Origin: Notospermus geniculatus
Taxonomy: Eukaryota > Nemertea > Pilidiophora > Heteronemertea > Lineidae
Direction of reading: 5' to 3'
NCBI GenBank assembly: GCA_002633025.1
Contig: NMRB01000174.1
Span: 398,127-462,126 of the forward strand
DNA: 64,000 bases
The notes beneath the pieces were generated by a model. That model was not told the DNA's origin. It saw only the letters and a program-made list of their open reading frames with translations, and did not search any database. Of this stretch, positions 1-11,000 are shown one piece after another. Position 1 is the stretch's first letter, and every line of letters begins with the position of its first letter. Both the position numbers and the translations under genes were made by a program.

Positions 1-141
1 ATTTGATGTCATTTCAGCAAAATGTTCAGTGAAGTTTACACTACATTTTTAACGCAGCCAAAGGTACAAAATCTGATGCATAACAGATTGGAAAGAGTAG
101 CATCGATGTTGTGCCAATTCATTCTCAAACCAGGAAAACTC

Positions 142-3100
142 TTACCAATCGACCAGATCAGCACCAATGATATCGTGAATGTGGTACATCATCCCAAGAC
201 GGGCAACCTTTGGCAGCTTGCGAGTAACGAGATCCTGCAAATATATCAATATAGATGTATCAATACCATCAACAGATGAGAATTTTTTATATGAGTGCAA
301 ATGTGTTTCCTCAAATATTAGAATTCCGAAATATATGAATTTTGGAAACCGACACATTTATCGGGGATGGGCTAGCCCTTTTCAAGTTTTAGCAACCACA
401 TCAGCCAATTAACTGATATACCGGTAGATCTAGACAAACTAAAACAGTCTCTGCCACAGCAATTTGGCACATCGGCCGTGCCATCCACGATTTCCCTGCG
501 AAAAATTTATTTGAAATAAATTTGTCATATTTTTCGTTTATATAATATCTACAAATTTGATTTCACATGAAAATAATGACTGTGAATTTTCTATTTTTAT
601 TCCCCTCCCCTTAAAATTCCGGTGAAAAAAATCCAACAGTCAAACAATAAAATAACTCGTGAAACATAAGGCTCTCCTCTGCACTCCAGTCACGCTAACA
701 CTACTTACCTGCTGTAGGATTTCTCTGTACTTTGATTTTCTAATCATTGTGATCACAGCTTTCCTCCCGCGGAGAAAACTTTTGATGAATATTCCTAACC
801 CAGGTATGGACAACCACCAGCTTCCAACATCACGGGTTGTCATAATACCACACTTGATCAGCTGACTGAAAAAGAAATCTCGTTCAATGGACCACACACA
901 TCGAGGTAAGGTTTTGTAAATAACTACCGGTACATCAATGCTATTCGATATCAGTGCTACAGGTGTCACAAACATAGGGCACCACTGTTCTTAATGAACC
1001 CCTTTGAAAGAACCAAGACACCAGGAAGCATAAAACCTGTATGACATTAAAAACGTGGCAAAACAGAGCAATGACATCCTTTACGCTGTGCAACAAGGCA
1101 AAAACCAGATCGTAACCAGTGGTTACGGCGTGCTGCCCCTGAATGCTGGCTATTGATGCCTAATGCGAGGGTCTGTGAGTTCAAGTCGGTAGGAAGCTAT
1201 GTCTTTCTTTCACCTTAGAAACCCGTTATTATTTGCCTGCAAAACCAGACCTCATGCAAAATAGTTCTGCGGGTTCCTCACCAAGAAAGAGAAGTTTACA
1301 GACCCATGCCAGCATTACGGTAACCCTTAGAATGCCGGGTTTGTTTGGGTCTTTCCGCACCCCCAGGCCGGCCATTTTTTAGAAAATTCAAGAATTTTCA
1401 GCAGATTTTTAATTAGCATCACACATCATCCTCACTACGGCCACCTTCATTCTCACCATCAAATTCATTTTGAACAATATCGGAATCAGAATCATTGTGC
1501 ATTTCATCCATGAGGTGAAGAACTATTTCTGACGCATGACGCCATTTTTAATGTCTTGATGGGGTGATTTGTTTCCCAACTTTCCATTCCCTCAAACACA
1601 CAAGTTCCCGGCCAATTATCCAATCAAAATTGCCGTTACATGCAGCTTTGGTACCGCCGATTTACCAGGAACAAGTTTCTAGGATGTTTAGTTTCATTAA
1701 ACATCGGTAGATGGCAGTGGTGTAACGATGATGGCTGCGTGAGACTCGGGAGGTTCCCAAACGCGGCGGCCTGTGAATATGAAATTCCTGCATAAACATA
1801 CATGTACGCCGGTGGCACTCTAAGGGTTAACAATGGGACCCTCTGCCAGTCAGGACCTACATGTAAGCTGTTACACCACTTTAGTTCATGTCATATAAAC
1901 TAAACCCATTTTAATATGTGGGCAGCCCAATAATATTTAGAGTTGCTTTTTGCCACAAATACTCTACTGTGACTGTGAATGACCCCAAAAAGGGATAATT
2001 TATTGCACAGTGCCCCATCAAGGTTGTCTCAGCACGATAATTTTTACCGATCTCATTGTTTACTGCTAGTGGGTCAGCTATCATCAGACAATATCAGCAA
2101 AACAGTTGAAAAACATACACTTAACAAATACCACAGCAAAAAACAAAAGATAACACCATGTATTCCAGCAATAACTGAAACCTGGAAAATACTAACTGAA
2201 TTTCCTCCTCCTTGAACTTGTACTGATTGGTCAACTTTTGCCTATCGAAACTAACATCTGGACATTCTTTTATCACAGTAGCAAAAAAACGTTCTGAAAT
2301 ACGAAGAAGATTTCTGTAGAAACGAGATGAGGATTGCAACAGTCATTGGCCCATATTCTGTAAACCTCCTTAACTCTGAGGTCCACTTTAAGCTTTTGTA
2401 TTCTACCCTGCAATCAGTAGCTAAAGGAAAACCCTCGAGTTAAGGAAGCTTCTAGAATATGGCCCCATATCTAGTATACTAGCCAGATACTGGTGTCTCG
2501 CCATTTCGCCTACAACCATTTCGCCTACCATCATTTCGCCTACAGCCATTTCGCCTAAAGTCATTTTGTCTACTACCATTTTGCCTACTAACCATTTCGC
2601 CTAGTTGCCAATTCGCCTACCAGCCATTTCGCCTACTTGCCATTTCACCTACTTTCAATGACTTTCATTGCCAGCTGTTTTGTTTGAACTGGAAGGAAAA
2701 CTAGCCAACTGACTACTTGATTCGATGTCATCACAAGATTGAAGATACTTGCTCACCTACTGAATATCTCAGCAACATACCTCATTGTAGGAAGGGAGAA
2801 CAGACACACAAACCCTTATCTATGGTAAAATGCTCACCAACTAGTGCTAAGTCAGCCCCTGATTGTACTGTATGTAACATGACATGTCTTTTATAGTCCT
2901 CCGTAAAAACTAAACAGAATTCATCTGCCTCTGATGTGCTCATCTTGAACATGCGAACATCTCCTCTCGATCGCAATTCACCCTGAAAAAGGCAAGGTAC
3001 ATGCAAGTTCATCCTGGCCTACCATGTGTCTCACTTCCTACGCACATGTGTATAGTGTACATGTATAGTCGGAGGGCAGGAACATGTCCCAAATGCTTGA

Positions 3101-4076
3101 TAATCAAGATGATGCAAGTTACAAATGTATGCTGAGTTCACATCACCGCTTAAAACAGTTTTGAAACCATCTTTCTTTGAATCTTTCTTCCATTCTTCAA
3201 TCCAGATTTTTAAAGGTATTGACTCTTGAGGATGATGTCAGCAGACAGCTTGTTCGCCACATGGACACAAGCTGTGATGCCTTGAACTTTGTGCCTTTAG
3301 GGCAAAAGTAAATGCAAAACACCCCATCCAAGCGAGGAATCTGCATTGCTTGAGGTCGCCTTTTCCATACTTAACAGGGCCAATAATACTATGGCATCGG
3401 CCCTGGTGAAAAAATACAACAATACAATATCTATTCACCATTGCTACTCAATGATTCAGTTCAATGACAGCATCCCCAGATACACTGTATGTACCACACC
3501 TAAGACATCTTTTGTCCAAAAAGAAGCAGGCCAGATGACAAGATTTCAATACAGTACATGAAAAGGAAACCAACTACATACCAACTGTTTGTCTGCAAGT
3601 GTTCTGTTTGTGATTAAGCTGTAAAGCTGATGTTTGACGATTATTGGTGGAAGACGACTCTCAAATTTCTCAACAGGGAACAGGTCTTTGAGATATAACA
3701 TCGTTGCCTCTACATCATTTGGGAATGAAGAATCTGAAATACATGTAATTAAATGAAACAAAATGCAAAGATCCAGATAACTAATCAAAAGGCCAATCCA
3801 AGTACATCTTGAAAATGAGAGCGATTGCCAATGGCTGCTAAGTGCATACTCTGTCTATGCTAGGCACAGCAAATTTTTCATACGGTTTTTTAACCCTGGA
3901 TCACGAATTTAATACTGACCTGGAAGTTCATTCCACAGCCCATCCTCACTGTCCACTTTACCATCTTCTTCTGGAGGGGGAACTAGTTCTTGTTGCTGTG
4001 TCTGTTGTTGTGGGACTGGACATCTTCGTTTACGACGGTATAAGTCTGATACCGGCAATGTTCTCTTACGATTCAT
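142..4076 (-). CDS. STK19: STK19 (tandem winged-helix DNA-binding protein, formerly serine/threonine kinase 19), complete six-exon gene
   Basis: Six minus-strand exons join in phase: 3920-4076, 3582-3733, 2838-2982, 2197-2293, 709-865 and 142-234, 801 bp in all, giving 266 residues, close to the roughly 254-residue human form. All introns are GT-AG; the donors are GTCAGT, GTATGT, GTGAGC, GTTAGT and GTAAGT. The start is the ATG at 4074-4076, followed by a basic stretch (MNRKRTLPVSDLYRRKRR), as in the human N terminus. Conserved blocks are LPPIIVKHQLYSL (about residue 80), LVFTEDYKRHV (about 128), TTRDVGSWWLSIPGLG (about 193), FLRGRKAVITMIRKSKYRE (about 214) and MMYHIHDIIGADLVDW at the C terminus. 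Family knowledge: STK19 was first described as a kinase, but later work shows winged-helix folds, DNA binding and a role in transcription-coupled repair; no kinase motifs are visible here. Introns carry a minisatellite and a palindromic MITE. No poly(A) signal lies in the 141 bases after the stop. Confidence 0.93.
2348..2465. mobile_element. Palindromic MITE (GGCCCATATTCTAGAA family) in an STK19 intron
   Basis: The two ends are inverted copies: the left reads GGCCCATATTCTGTAAACC and the right, reversed, reads GGGGCCATATTCTAGAAGC, each followed by CTTAACTC. The same family recurs at 9204, 9449, 9501 and 9910, and as a fragment at 20814. Confidence 0.7.
2501..2654. repeat. Minisatellite of CCATTTCGCCTA units
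   Basis: About nine imperfect tandem units of 16-18 bp with the core CATTTCGCCTAC lie in the STK19 intron between exons 3 and 4. Some units read TTTTGTCTAC or TTTCACCTAC. Confidence 0.85.
3240..3480. repeat. Diverged dispersed repeat, related to 8345-8540
   Basis: Shared blocks include GATGCCTTGA, then GCCAATAATRCT and TCRGCCCT..TG.AAAAA in the same order and spacing as at 8345-8540. It lies in the STK19 intron between exons 2 and 3. No class can be assigned. Confidence 0.4.
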
Positions 4077-4629
4077 GGCTCAACTGGAATGGAGGTGGAT
4101 TCAATTCAAGCCCATTGCGAATGATCAAAATTGGAGATCAAAACTCCATATGGGGTACAAGAAAACTTAGCTGCACCGACCAAGTCCCTGTGGTCATGGG
4201 TTTGATTCACAGGCACTGATTCAGTTCGTAAGAACACCGAATCGGACCAGATCAGACCAAACTGGGATGCTTTTCCACTGAATCGGAGTTGGTTTTGGTT
4301 TGGTATGATGAAGTTCTTATTGTTTATGGAATATATAAAAACGACAAGAATTTGTATATTTTCCGGGAGATAATTGATTAGGTATCGGTATACTGATGAA
4401 TGAACTCCGATTCTGTCTGTTGAAACGGCCAGCTGATGTTAGTACCTAATTCCCCTCTCTGCCGTCGACACAGCTGTGGCCCTACAGTGCTTGCCGTAGG
4501 AGCGCCGCAGGTGTGTGCAGGCAGGCTGAGCTCTAATGCATTCAGATAGACCATAGTACATTTTACACTACACTAACGTCGGAGGACGTAAGCAATTTCT
4601 GAATTCAATACAGTGTGGCTTTAAAGTTA

Positions 4630-5066
4630 GGCCACACTTTTTTTATTCTTTGGTTTACGGGCCCGCCGACGTGGCAAAATGCCATTCCGAAAAAAAAAAT
4701 AAAATTGGGAAAATCACTTTCTTTTATTGCCTCCGAAATTCAAAGGATGTCTTCTAAGAAAAAAACCAATAAATGGAGTTGTTTTTATTCCCGCCGACCT
4801 TGATTTCAGCTGTCATGACTGCTAAATAAATAAAACCAACTGGCGTACGCCTATTTCCTGGCAGCGAGGACGGAGAGAAGCAGAAAAGAGGCATTTGTCA
4901 AGAATTTTTTGGTTTTTTATTTCCTCCGAGTTTTCTTACTTGTCATTCAAAAGGTGAAAATGAAAAAACTGAACTGAACCAAAGTTTTTTTTAATTTTTA
5001 TTCCGTCCTCCGTACCTGGGCTCAAAATCTTTGTGCCCGTAAACCAAAGAATATTATAACCGTGGC
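4630..5066. mobile_element. Harbinger-like MITE, copy 1
   Basis: 437 bp bounded by inverted ends GGCCACACTTTTTTTATTC and, reversed, GGCCACGGTTATAATATTC, both leading into TTTGGTTTACGGGC. TTA flanks each side (4627-4629 and 5067-5069), fitting the TWA target duplication of PIF/Harbinger. No ORF. A truncated relative lies at 6508, and an element with a similar terminus at 39214. Confidence 0.75.
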
Positions 5067-6507
5067 CTTATTGGCGAACCGCGGTACCCCCATCCACACT
5101 TGTTTTTATTATGCAAAATATTAAGCAACGTCGATGTTGTAGCGTCACGAGGCATCAAACCGTTGAGACAGAGGTTTTCACGGAAGGCGCAGTGAGTGGT
5201 GAAGGTGTGTCAACTTACAACGGCAAATTCCCACACTTGCTGTGAACGGATTTTGAAGAACAGTTGAAATAAACATCAATACAAGCAGAGCTAACAATAC
5301 ATGTATGTACCGGTATCTTTATTTACCGGATAGAAAATGATACGCAGATTTTAATCATCGATTTCCGACGAACTGGTGAACCGGGATACCCCCCTTCGGA
5401 GAGCGCGTATCCGGCACTTGCCGAAACAGTCGCCCCGGATAGTTTACAGCATCACGACATTGTTGTAACAACAATGGGTTCAAGGTCACATCACATGGGA
5501 TAAACAAGGATACGCAAGTCAAACATGCTGTGTTGTTTTTTGGGGGGATTTCATTTACTAAACACGAAATTATCGTAGGTCAAAGATAAGTGAGAAAAAT
5601 CGGGCCCGAGGTGACGTCAAAAAGTGCATAGGCCTAGGCCTACCGTGCCCGCCCGTGATCACCTGTCTCAGTCAGTGTCTGTCCTGACGACTGACGTTAG
5701 GCCTCCGCCTAGCTAGGCCTACACGAAAAAAGAAAAAAAAACCTCTATCATTATCAAACAGAGCTTTGTCATCATCATCATCGTATTGAGAGCCACTATA
5801 GCCATTTGTTGACTTTGGGCTCCTCCAGTTGAAAGTTAAACATAACGCGGTGCCAAAAACGCAAAGGCTTAGGTGCAGACGGTTAAAAGTAACAAAAAAA
5901 CAGTGGTATAGTTCCTCACGTGTACACGTCGCAATACATCATCAGTAAAATATAATGAATCCAATCCATCTCCCTGTTGTTCGACACGAAAATAAACATC
6001 TACTGCCCATGATCTTCAACAAGTACATAAACGCAGAAAACTGGTCATCCTCTCTTATTTCCAATAAACCAAATGATCCGTCAATAGGCATCTTAATTCA
6101 ATATCTAGCCTTGTAGTCATANTGTGTGTGTGTGTGTGTATACTGTACACATCCTGTGTACTGCTGGGCCCACACATAAAATACACTACAGGTACAGTAG
6201 CCTACACACCACACACAGTCACTGTGGAATGAATGATGAATGGAATTGGAACATACGAAGTTGATGAATCATGGAAAATAAAGAATGAAAACGAACGAAA
6301 TCAGCTACACCTGAATATGAACAGATAGTATGGATCATAATACTGAAACTCATTCCTCTTGTATCGTTTTAATACAAACCTGTTCTGATAAATCGACAGA
6401 AATGTTAGGCACACTCAGCAACTTCGTCGAACCATTTTGTCATCCAGTGAATAGCGCCCTCTAGCGGCTAATGCAGGAACTGATTTTAACCCACTCTGGC
6501 CTAATAA
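5067..6507. other. Intergenic stretch upstream of STK19
   Basis: No supported gene. It holds AGGCCTAGGCC-rich sequence near 5630-5720, a single N at 6122 and a short GT microsatellite at 6123. Open frames here are short and lack homology I recognise. Confidence 0.6.
6123..6139. repeat. (GT)n microsatellite beside a single N
   Basis: About eight TG dinucleotides directly follow the N at 6122, suggesting that the assembly could not size the array. Confidence 0.8.
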
Positions 6508-6893
6508 GGCCACGCTTTTTTATTCTTTGGTTTACCGGCCCGCCGACGGGCAAAATGCCATACCGAAAAAAGAAAATTCTGAAAATCTGTTTCTTTTATT
6601 GCCGCCGAAGTTCAAATGAGGTCTTCTAAGGAAGAAACAAATAAATGGGGTTGTTTTTATTCCCGCCGACCTTGATTTCAGCAGTCACAACAGCTAAAAA
6701 TAAATAAAACCAACTGGCTTATACCTATTTCCCGGCAGCGAGGACGGAAAGAAGCAGAAAAGAGCATTTATAAAGAATTTATTTGGGTTTTTACTTCCTC
6801 CGATTTGTCTAACTTGTCATTCTAAGGCTGAAAATGAAAAAAATGAACTGAACTGAAGTTTATTTTTATTTCGTCCGCCGCACCTTGAGTCAG
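6508..6893. mobile_element. Harbinger-like MITE, copy 2, right end missing
   Basis: It starts TAA then GGCCACGCTTTTTTATTC and follows the 4630-5066 copy for most of its length, including GGTTTACCGGCCCGCCGAC and the GCAGCGAGGACGGA block. The terminal inverted repeat expected at the right is absent after about 6893. Confidence 0.7.
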
Positions 6894-6946
6894 AGTGTTT
6901 TAGATAATTTGGTCTGCCTCATTAGTGCATTCATAACAGCTGAATG

Positions 6947-7138
6947 TTAAAGTGAATTGATAGTGGATTTTATTTACATTTGGCTGGTGTTTGTAAACAC
7001 AAAATTTCAGCCAATCAGAATGCACAAACATTTCTTTGTTGACATTCTGGAGAAGTTTGTTTACATTTTTTCCCGAAAATTCGTCCCCTTTCAAATTCTA
7101 TTTCTAAATCAAATTTTTTCGATATCAATTTGCTTTAA
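6947..7138. mobile_element. Short TIR element flanked by TTAA, copy 1
   Basis: Ends are TTAAAGTGAATTGATA and, reversed, TTAAAGCAAATTGATA. An inverted-orientation copy sits at 41688-41868 with the same internal sequence (GGCTGGTGTTTGTAAACAC). Both copies are bounded by TTAA, the piggyBac target, but the termini are not typical piggyBac ends. Confidence 0.65.
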
Positions 7139-8091
7139 GCCAGGTTCTAGAGTTAGTGACAGGGACATCCTGAGAACAGACAACAGCCACTATCATTGCA
7201 ACCACTCCAATCAATGCAGATAGAGGGCGTTCAACACAGAGAGGGTATCATTTCAGATCCCGTGCCGAGAGGAGGCGAAAGGGGTTGTTTTTTTAATGTC
7301 ATCGCAATGGTTCTACACCCACAGTAACCATGCTATGTGCTCATTGCTCCGACACAGACGGACGACAAAAAAACACACCCATGGAGGTGCAAAGATTTGG
7401 GAACATGATCAGACACACGCCCAGACCCAGCGGCCTCAAACAGCTCAACTATTAAGCATTGGTGAGAACTTTGGTTTGAGGCCAATACCACTGAATATTG
7501 AGTGTAGATCAGACAGGACTCCACTACATACCTTCCAATAACATGCTGACCGAAGTGAATCATCATAAATCAACTTTGACCAATGCAACAAAAGGGTACC
7601 GGTAGCCTATGTGCGATTATCAAACTGTATGTGTACAAAGAAACTAATCAAAAGTGTCTTTTTTAATGAGGTTTATTTACACTGTACAACATTTCATGAA
7701 GATTTTTCACTGCAGAATTACTAGACTTCCAGGCCTTGATTATCTATCTTTATCTTCTATTGTCAGGGGCAGATCTAGGACTTGGGAAGAGGGGCACCAA
7801 GTGCCTTTGAAAATTTATGGTCGATGCAAATTTACCAACTTCACGGAATTGTGTAGCGGTCTTGGAAAACCCCTCGGATGTCGTTGAATGATCAACAAGG
7901 GCTGTCAGATTGCCTGTGCATTGATCTGCTAGGTACATAGTAGGCCTATATTTCAGCTATTGAAATGTGCGGGTTCGCCAAGGCCATACACTGCGACATC
8001 CGACGGGTTTTCCTAGACCGCCTCAGCTCACAGTTTATAAGATATTTTACAGAAGAGATGCAGAGAGATGGTACGTCCCTGTGGCTCCACG
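7139..8091. other. Spacer downstream of MRPL1
   Basis: No gene seen. It presumably includes the MRPL1 3' untranslated region down to the AATAAA at 7672-7677 on the minus strand. Confidence 0.5.
7672..7677 (-). terminator. Candidate poly(A) signal for MRPL1
   Basis: AATAAA on the minus strand, about 415 bases past the MRPL1 stop codon. It is the first perfect signal I noticed, and would give a 3' UTR of ordinary length. Confidence 0.35.
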
Positions 8092-11000
8092 TTATGATTG
8101 AGCTGCAACAGCTTCATCACCACTGTCCTCAGCCTCTTCATCTTCGAGCTTGTGCTCATCTTCAATTTGTTTCTTTGATTTTGGCATATACGGCGATAAA
8201 TCGACTAGGAAGTTTTCTGTTGAAGGAGGACATAGGAAATATGCCTCTTTTATGAAAGGACCTAAAAAGATACAAAACATCTAGGAAATGAAACAAAGAG
8301 TATATATGAAGAGGAAAAGTATCAAAATGAATCATCCATGGCTCATCATCTCTGTCAATAGGGACAGTAAGCTGCGATGCCTTGATCTTGTTTCTTTGCA
8401 ACTAAAATATCCCATTCAGGTAAGGAACATGAGTAGTTTGAGATGCCTCTTCCAAATCCACCAAAGCCAATAATGCTTCAGCCCTCATGGAAAAATCTGA
8501 TATACAATACAACACCACATGCTCATTATTCAGTGTCCTGCATTCATGTTTTTGAGTATCTATAAGTTTGGACTGTGAGGATGATAAAACAACCTGTACT
8601 ATATAAGTATTCCAGGCCAAACAAAAGACAGCAGTCTTCAAGGGGGAAATGCCACCTACCAAGGTCTGCACTTCTATGAGCACAGAGCGCATCAATGAAT
8701 GCTTTTAGATTTTCTTCCAATTGTTCATTTGTCATCATCAACTGAAAGGAGATTCATTTTGCGATATATTATTATGACAAAATACAAAGTGCAGAGATAA
8801 AACTGATGCATCTGGCTGCTTTAAAAACAAGAAGCAATACATGTACGGTATACCCTCGGCACCGATTAAGAGCTAGTGGAGCTCCCTGCATTCACTTCAT
8901 CATAACACAATTCACATACGACACGAATTTAAATTAACTTACATTTCCTAATTCAATTTCGACAGTTCCCTCCGTTTCAAGAGCAGTTTTATTCACTTGG
9001 TACCGATGTCCATTTTTGAAATGTTGAATCATCTCTGTCACATTATGACCAAGAGTCCCTGAAAATCATGTTTAAATTGTCAAAAAATGATCTTCACTTT
9101 AAAACTGTCATATATGATGAAGAAACATTATTCACAGCGAAAAGTTCAACAAGGTCTTGCAGAGGGAGAACCACCTATCTCCACACTCCGTTCGAAAGTC
9201 TTTGGCCCGTATTTTAGAATGCTCCTCAACGAAAAGGAGTTCCTCAAGACTTTTGTTCTCAACAAGAGAACAAAAGCCTTGAGGAACTCCTTTACATTGA
9301 GCATTCTAAAATACGGGCCTTTAAATTGAAGTTTTAGTTTGGTTTATGGTCTGGTATCAACTACGGTAGAGGTTATCATCCCAAGTGCACACTTCAACCC
9401 CATTCTCTCCTGAAAAACTTTGAGTCGAACTCACACAAACTACTCATTGGCCTGTATTTTAGAATGCTCCTCAACGTAAAGGAGTTCCTCAAAGCTATTG
9501 GGCCTTATTCTAGAATGTTCCTTAACATTAAGGTCCACCTTAAATCTATTGTTCTCGATGGTTTTACAATAGACTTAAGGTCGACCTTAACGTTAAGGAA
9601 CGTTCTAGAATACGGGCCAATGTTCTTCTGTTGAGAACAATAGCCTTGAGGAACTCCTTTACGTTGAGGAGCATTCTAAAATATGGGCCATTGAGTGCTA
9701 CAACCTGAGCCTTTCTGATTGGTACCCATTACACACCACATGGAGTGAGACAGGGAAGGCAAAGTGACCTACCAGAGTCTCAGCAGAGGGGTTCAATCCA
9801 AGGATCTCATCAGCGCTAGCTAGAGACCCAAGCCACTACCGCTGCAGCTCTTTGATTTTGAGCTGCACATGAAGCACCATCCATTGTTTTTTCACATGAA
9901 TAAAGACAGGGCCGTATTCTAGAAGCTTCCTTAACTTTAAGGATTACCTTAAGTTATTGTTTGCAGGGCAGAATACATACAGTACAGGTCACAATTGACA
10001 TCCGTACGGCTTCGCGTAAGTTACTCGTTACTCAAGGCTTTGGTTTCACGTAACTCACTGCATAACTCGCCAAAATCGCGTAACTCGCCTCGTAAATCAC
10101 AACGTAGCTAGCGAAATTCGCGTAACTCACCGCGTAACTCACCTCGTAAGTTACGCGTAATATAGCTCGTGAGTTGTTGCGTAAGTTACGCGTAACTTAC
10201 GCGAATTTAGGGATGTCAATTGTGACCTGTACTGTAAGCTTAAAGTGGACCTTAGAGTTAAGGAGGTTTCTAGAATACGGGCCATAGTTTGTGTTCCTAA
10301 AAGAGGACATACATGAGATTTGCTCCACAGGTACTCACCATTCTTCTTGTGTGGAAACAACTCTTTTATCATTGACCGTATTTTTACCAAATCTGGAGCA
10401 ATATTGTAAGTAGCGACAACATAATGAAACTCCTCTCGAAGAATTTCACCAAGTTCAATCTGGAAGGGAAAATATCGGAAGACTGTAATGAAATGGATGC
10501 ATGGTGACGCAATATCAATCAAGACAGGAGGGACTGCGGGGCAACCACCAACTACAGTCCTAGGAAAATTGATTTTGACACAATAATCCCAACAAATCAC
10601 AAATGTCATTTGTACAAACCCTCTTGATCAACTCCAAACCACCAGCATAAACAGCACCCATTTTTTCAGCAGCTGCAATATCTTCTGGCTCCTGAAAAAA
10701 AAGAACATTACCTTGATTGTCAATTTGAAATGAATTCATCCATCACTGAGCTTTGGTGTAGCAGTCTTGAAGACTGCTACAGCAAAGCTCAGTGAGAGAA
10801 TTGAGAATGTTATGCCGCAAGACCGACTTCATATTGTTGTGTTCAACGCACAGATATTGTAGGCCTACTATTTGTTTTTTTTGTTATCAATCCAGATTTG
10901 GTTTCTTTGAATTAATCCCAAAACATACTGAATAAATATTACATTCAATACAAAACGGCCAAAATTTTGAGCCATATTTTGTTCACCTGAAACAATACAT

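Noticed and set aside
8402-8741. Minus-strand 97-codon frame spanning an MRPL1 exon edge
   Set aside because: Only 8660-8741 is coding (in another frame); the rest is intron and the 8345-8540 repeat.
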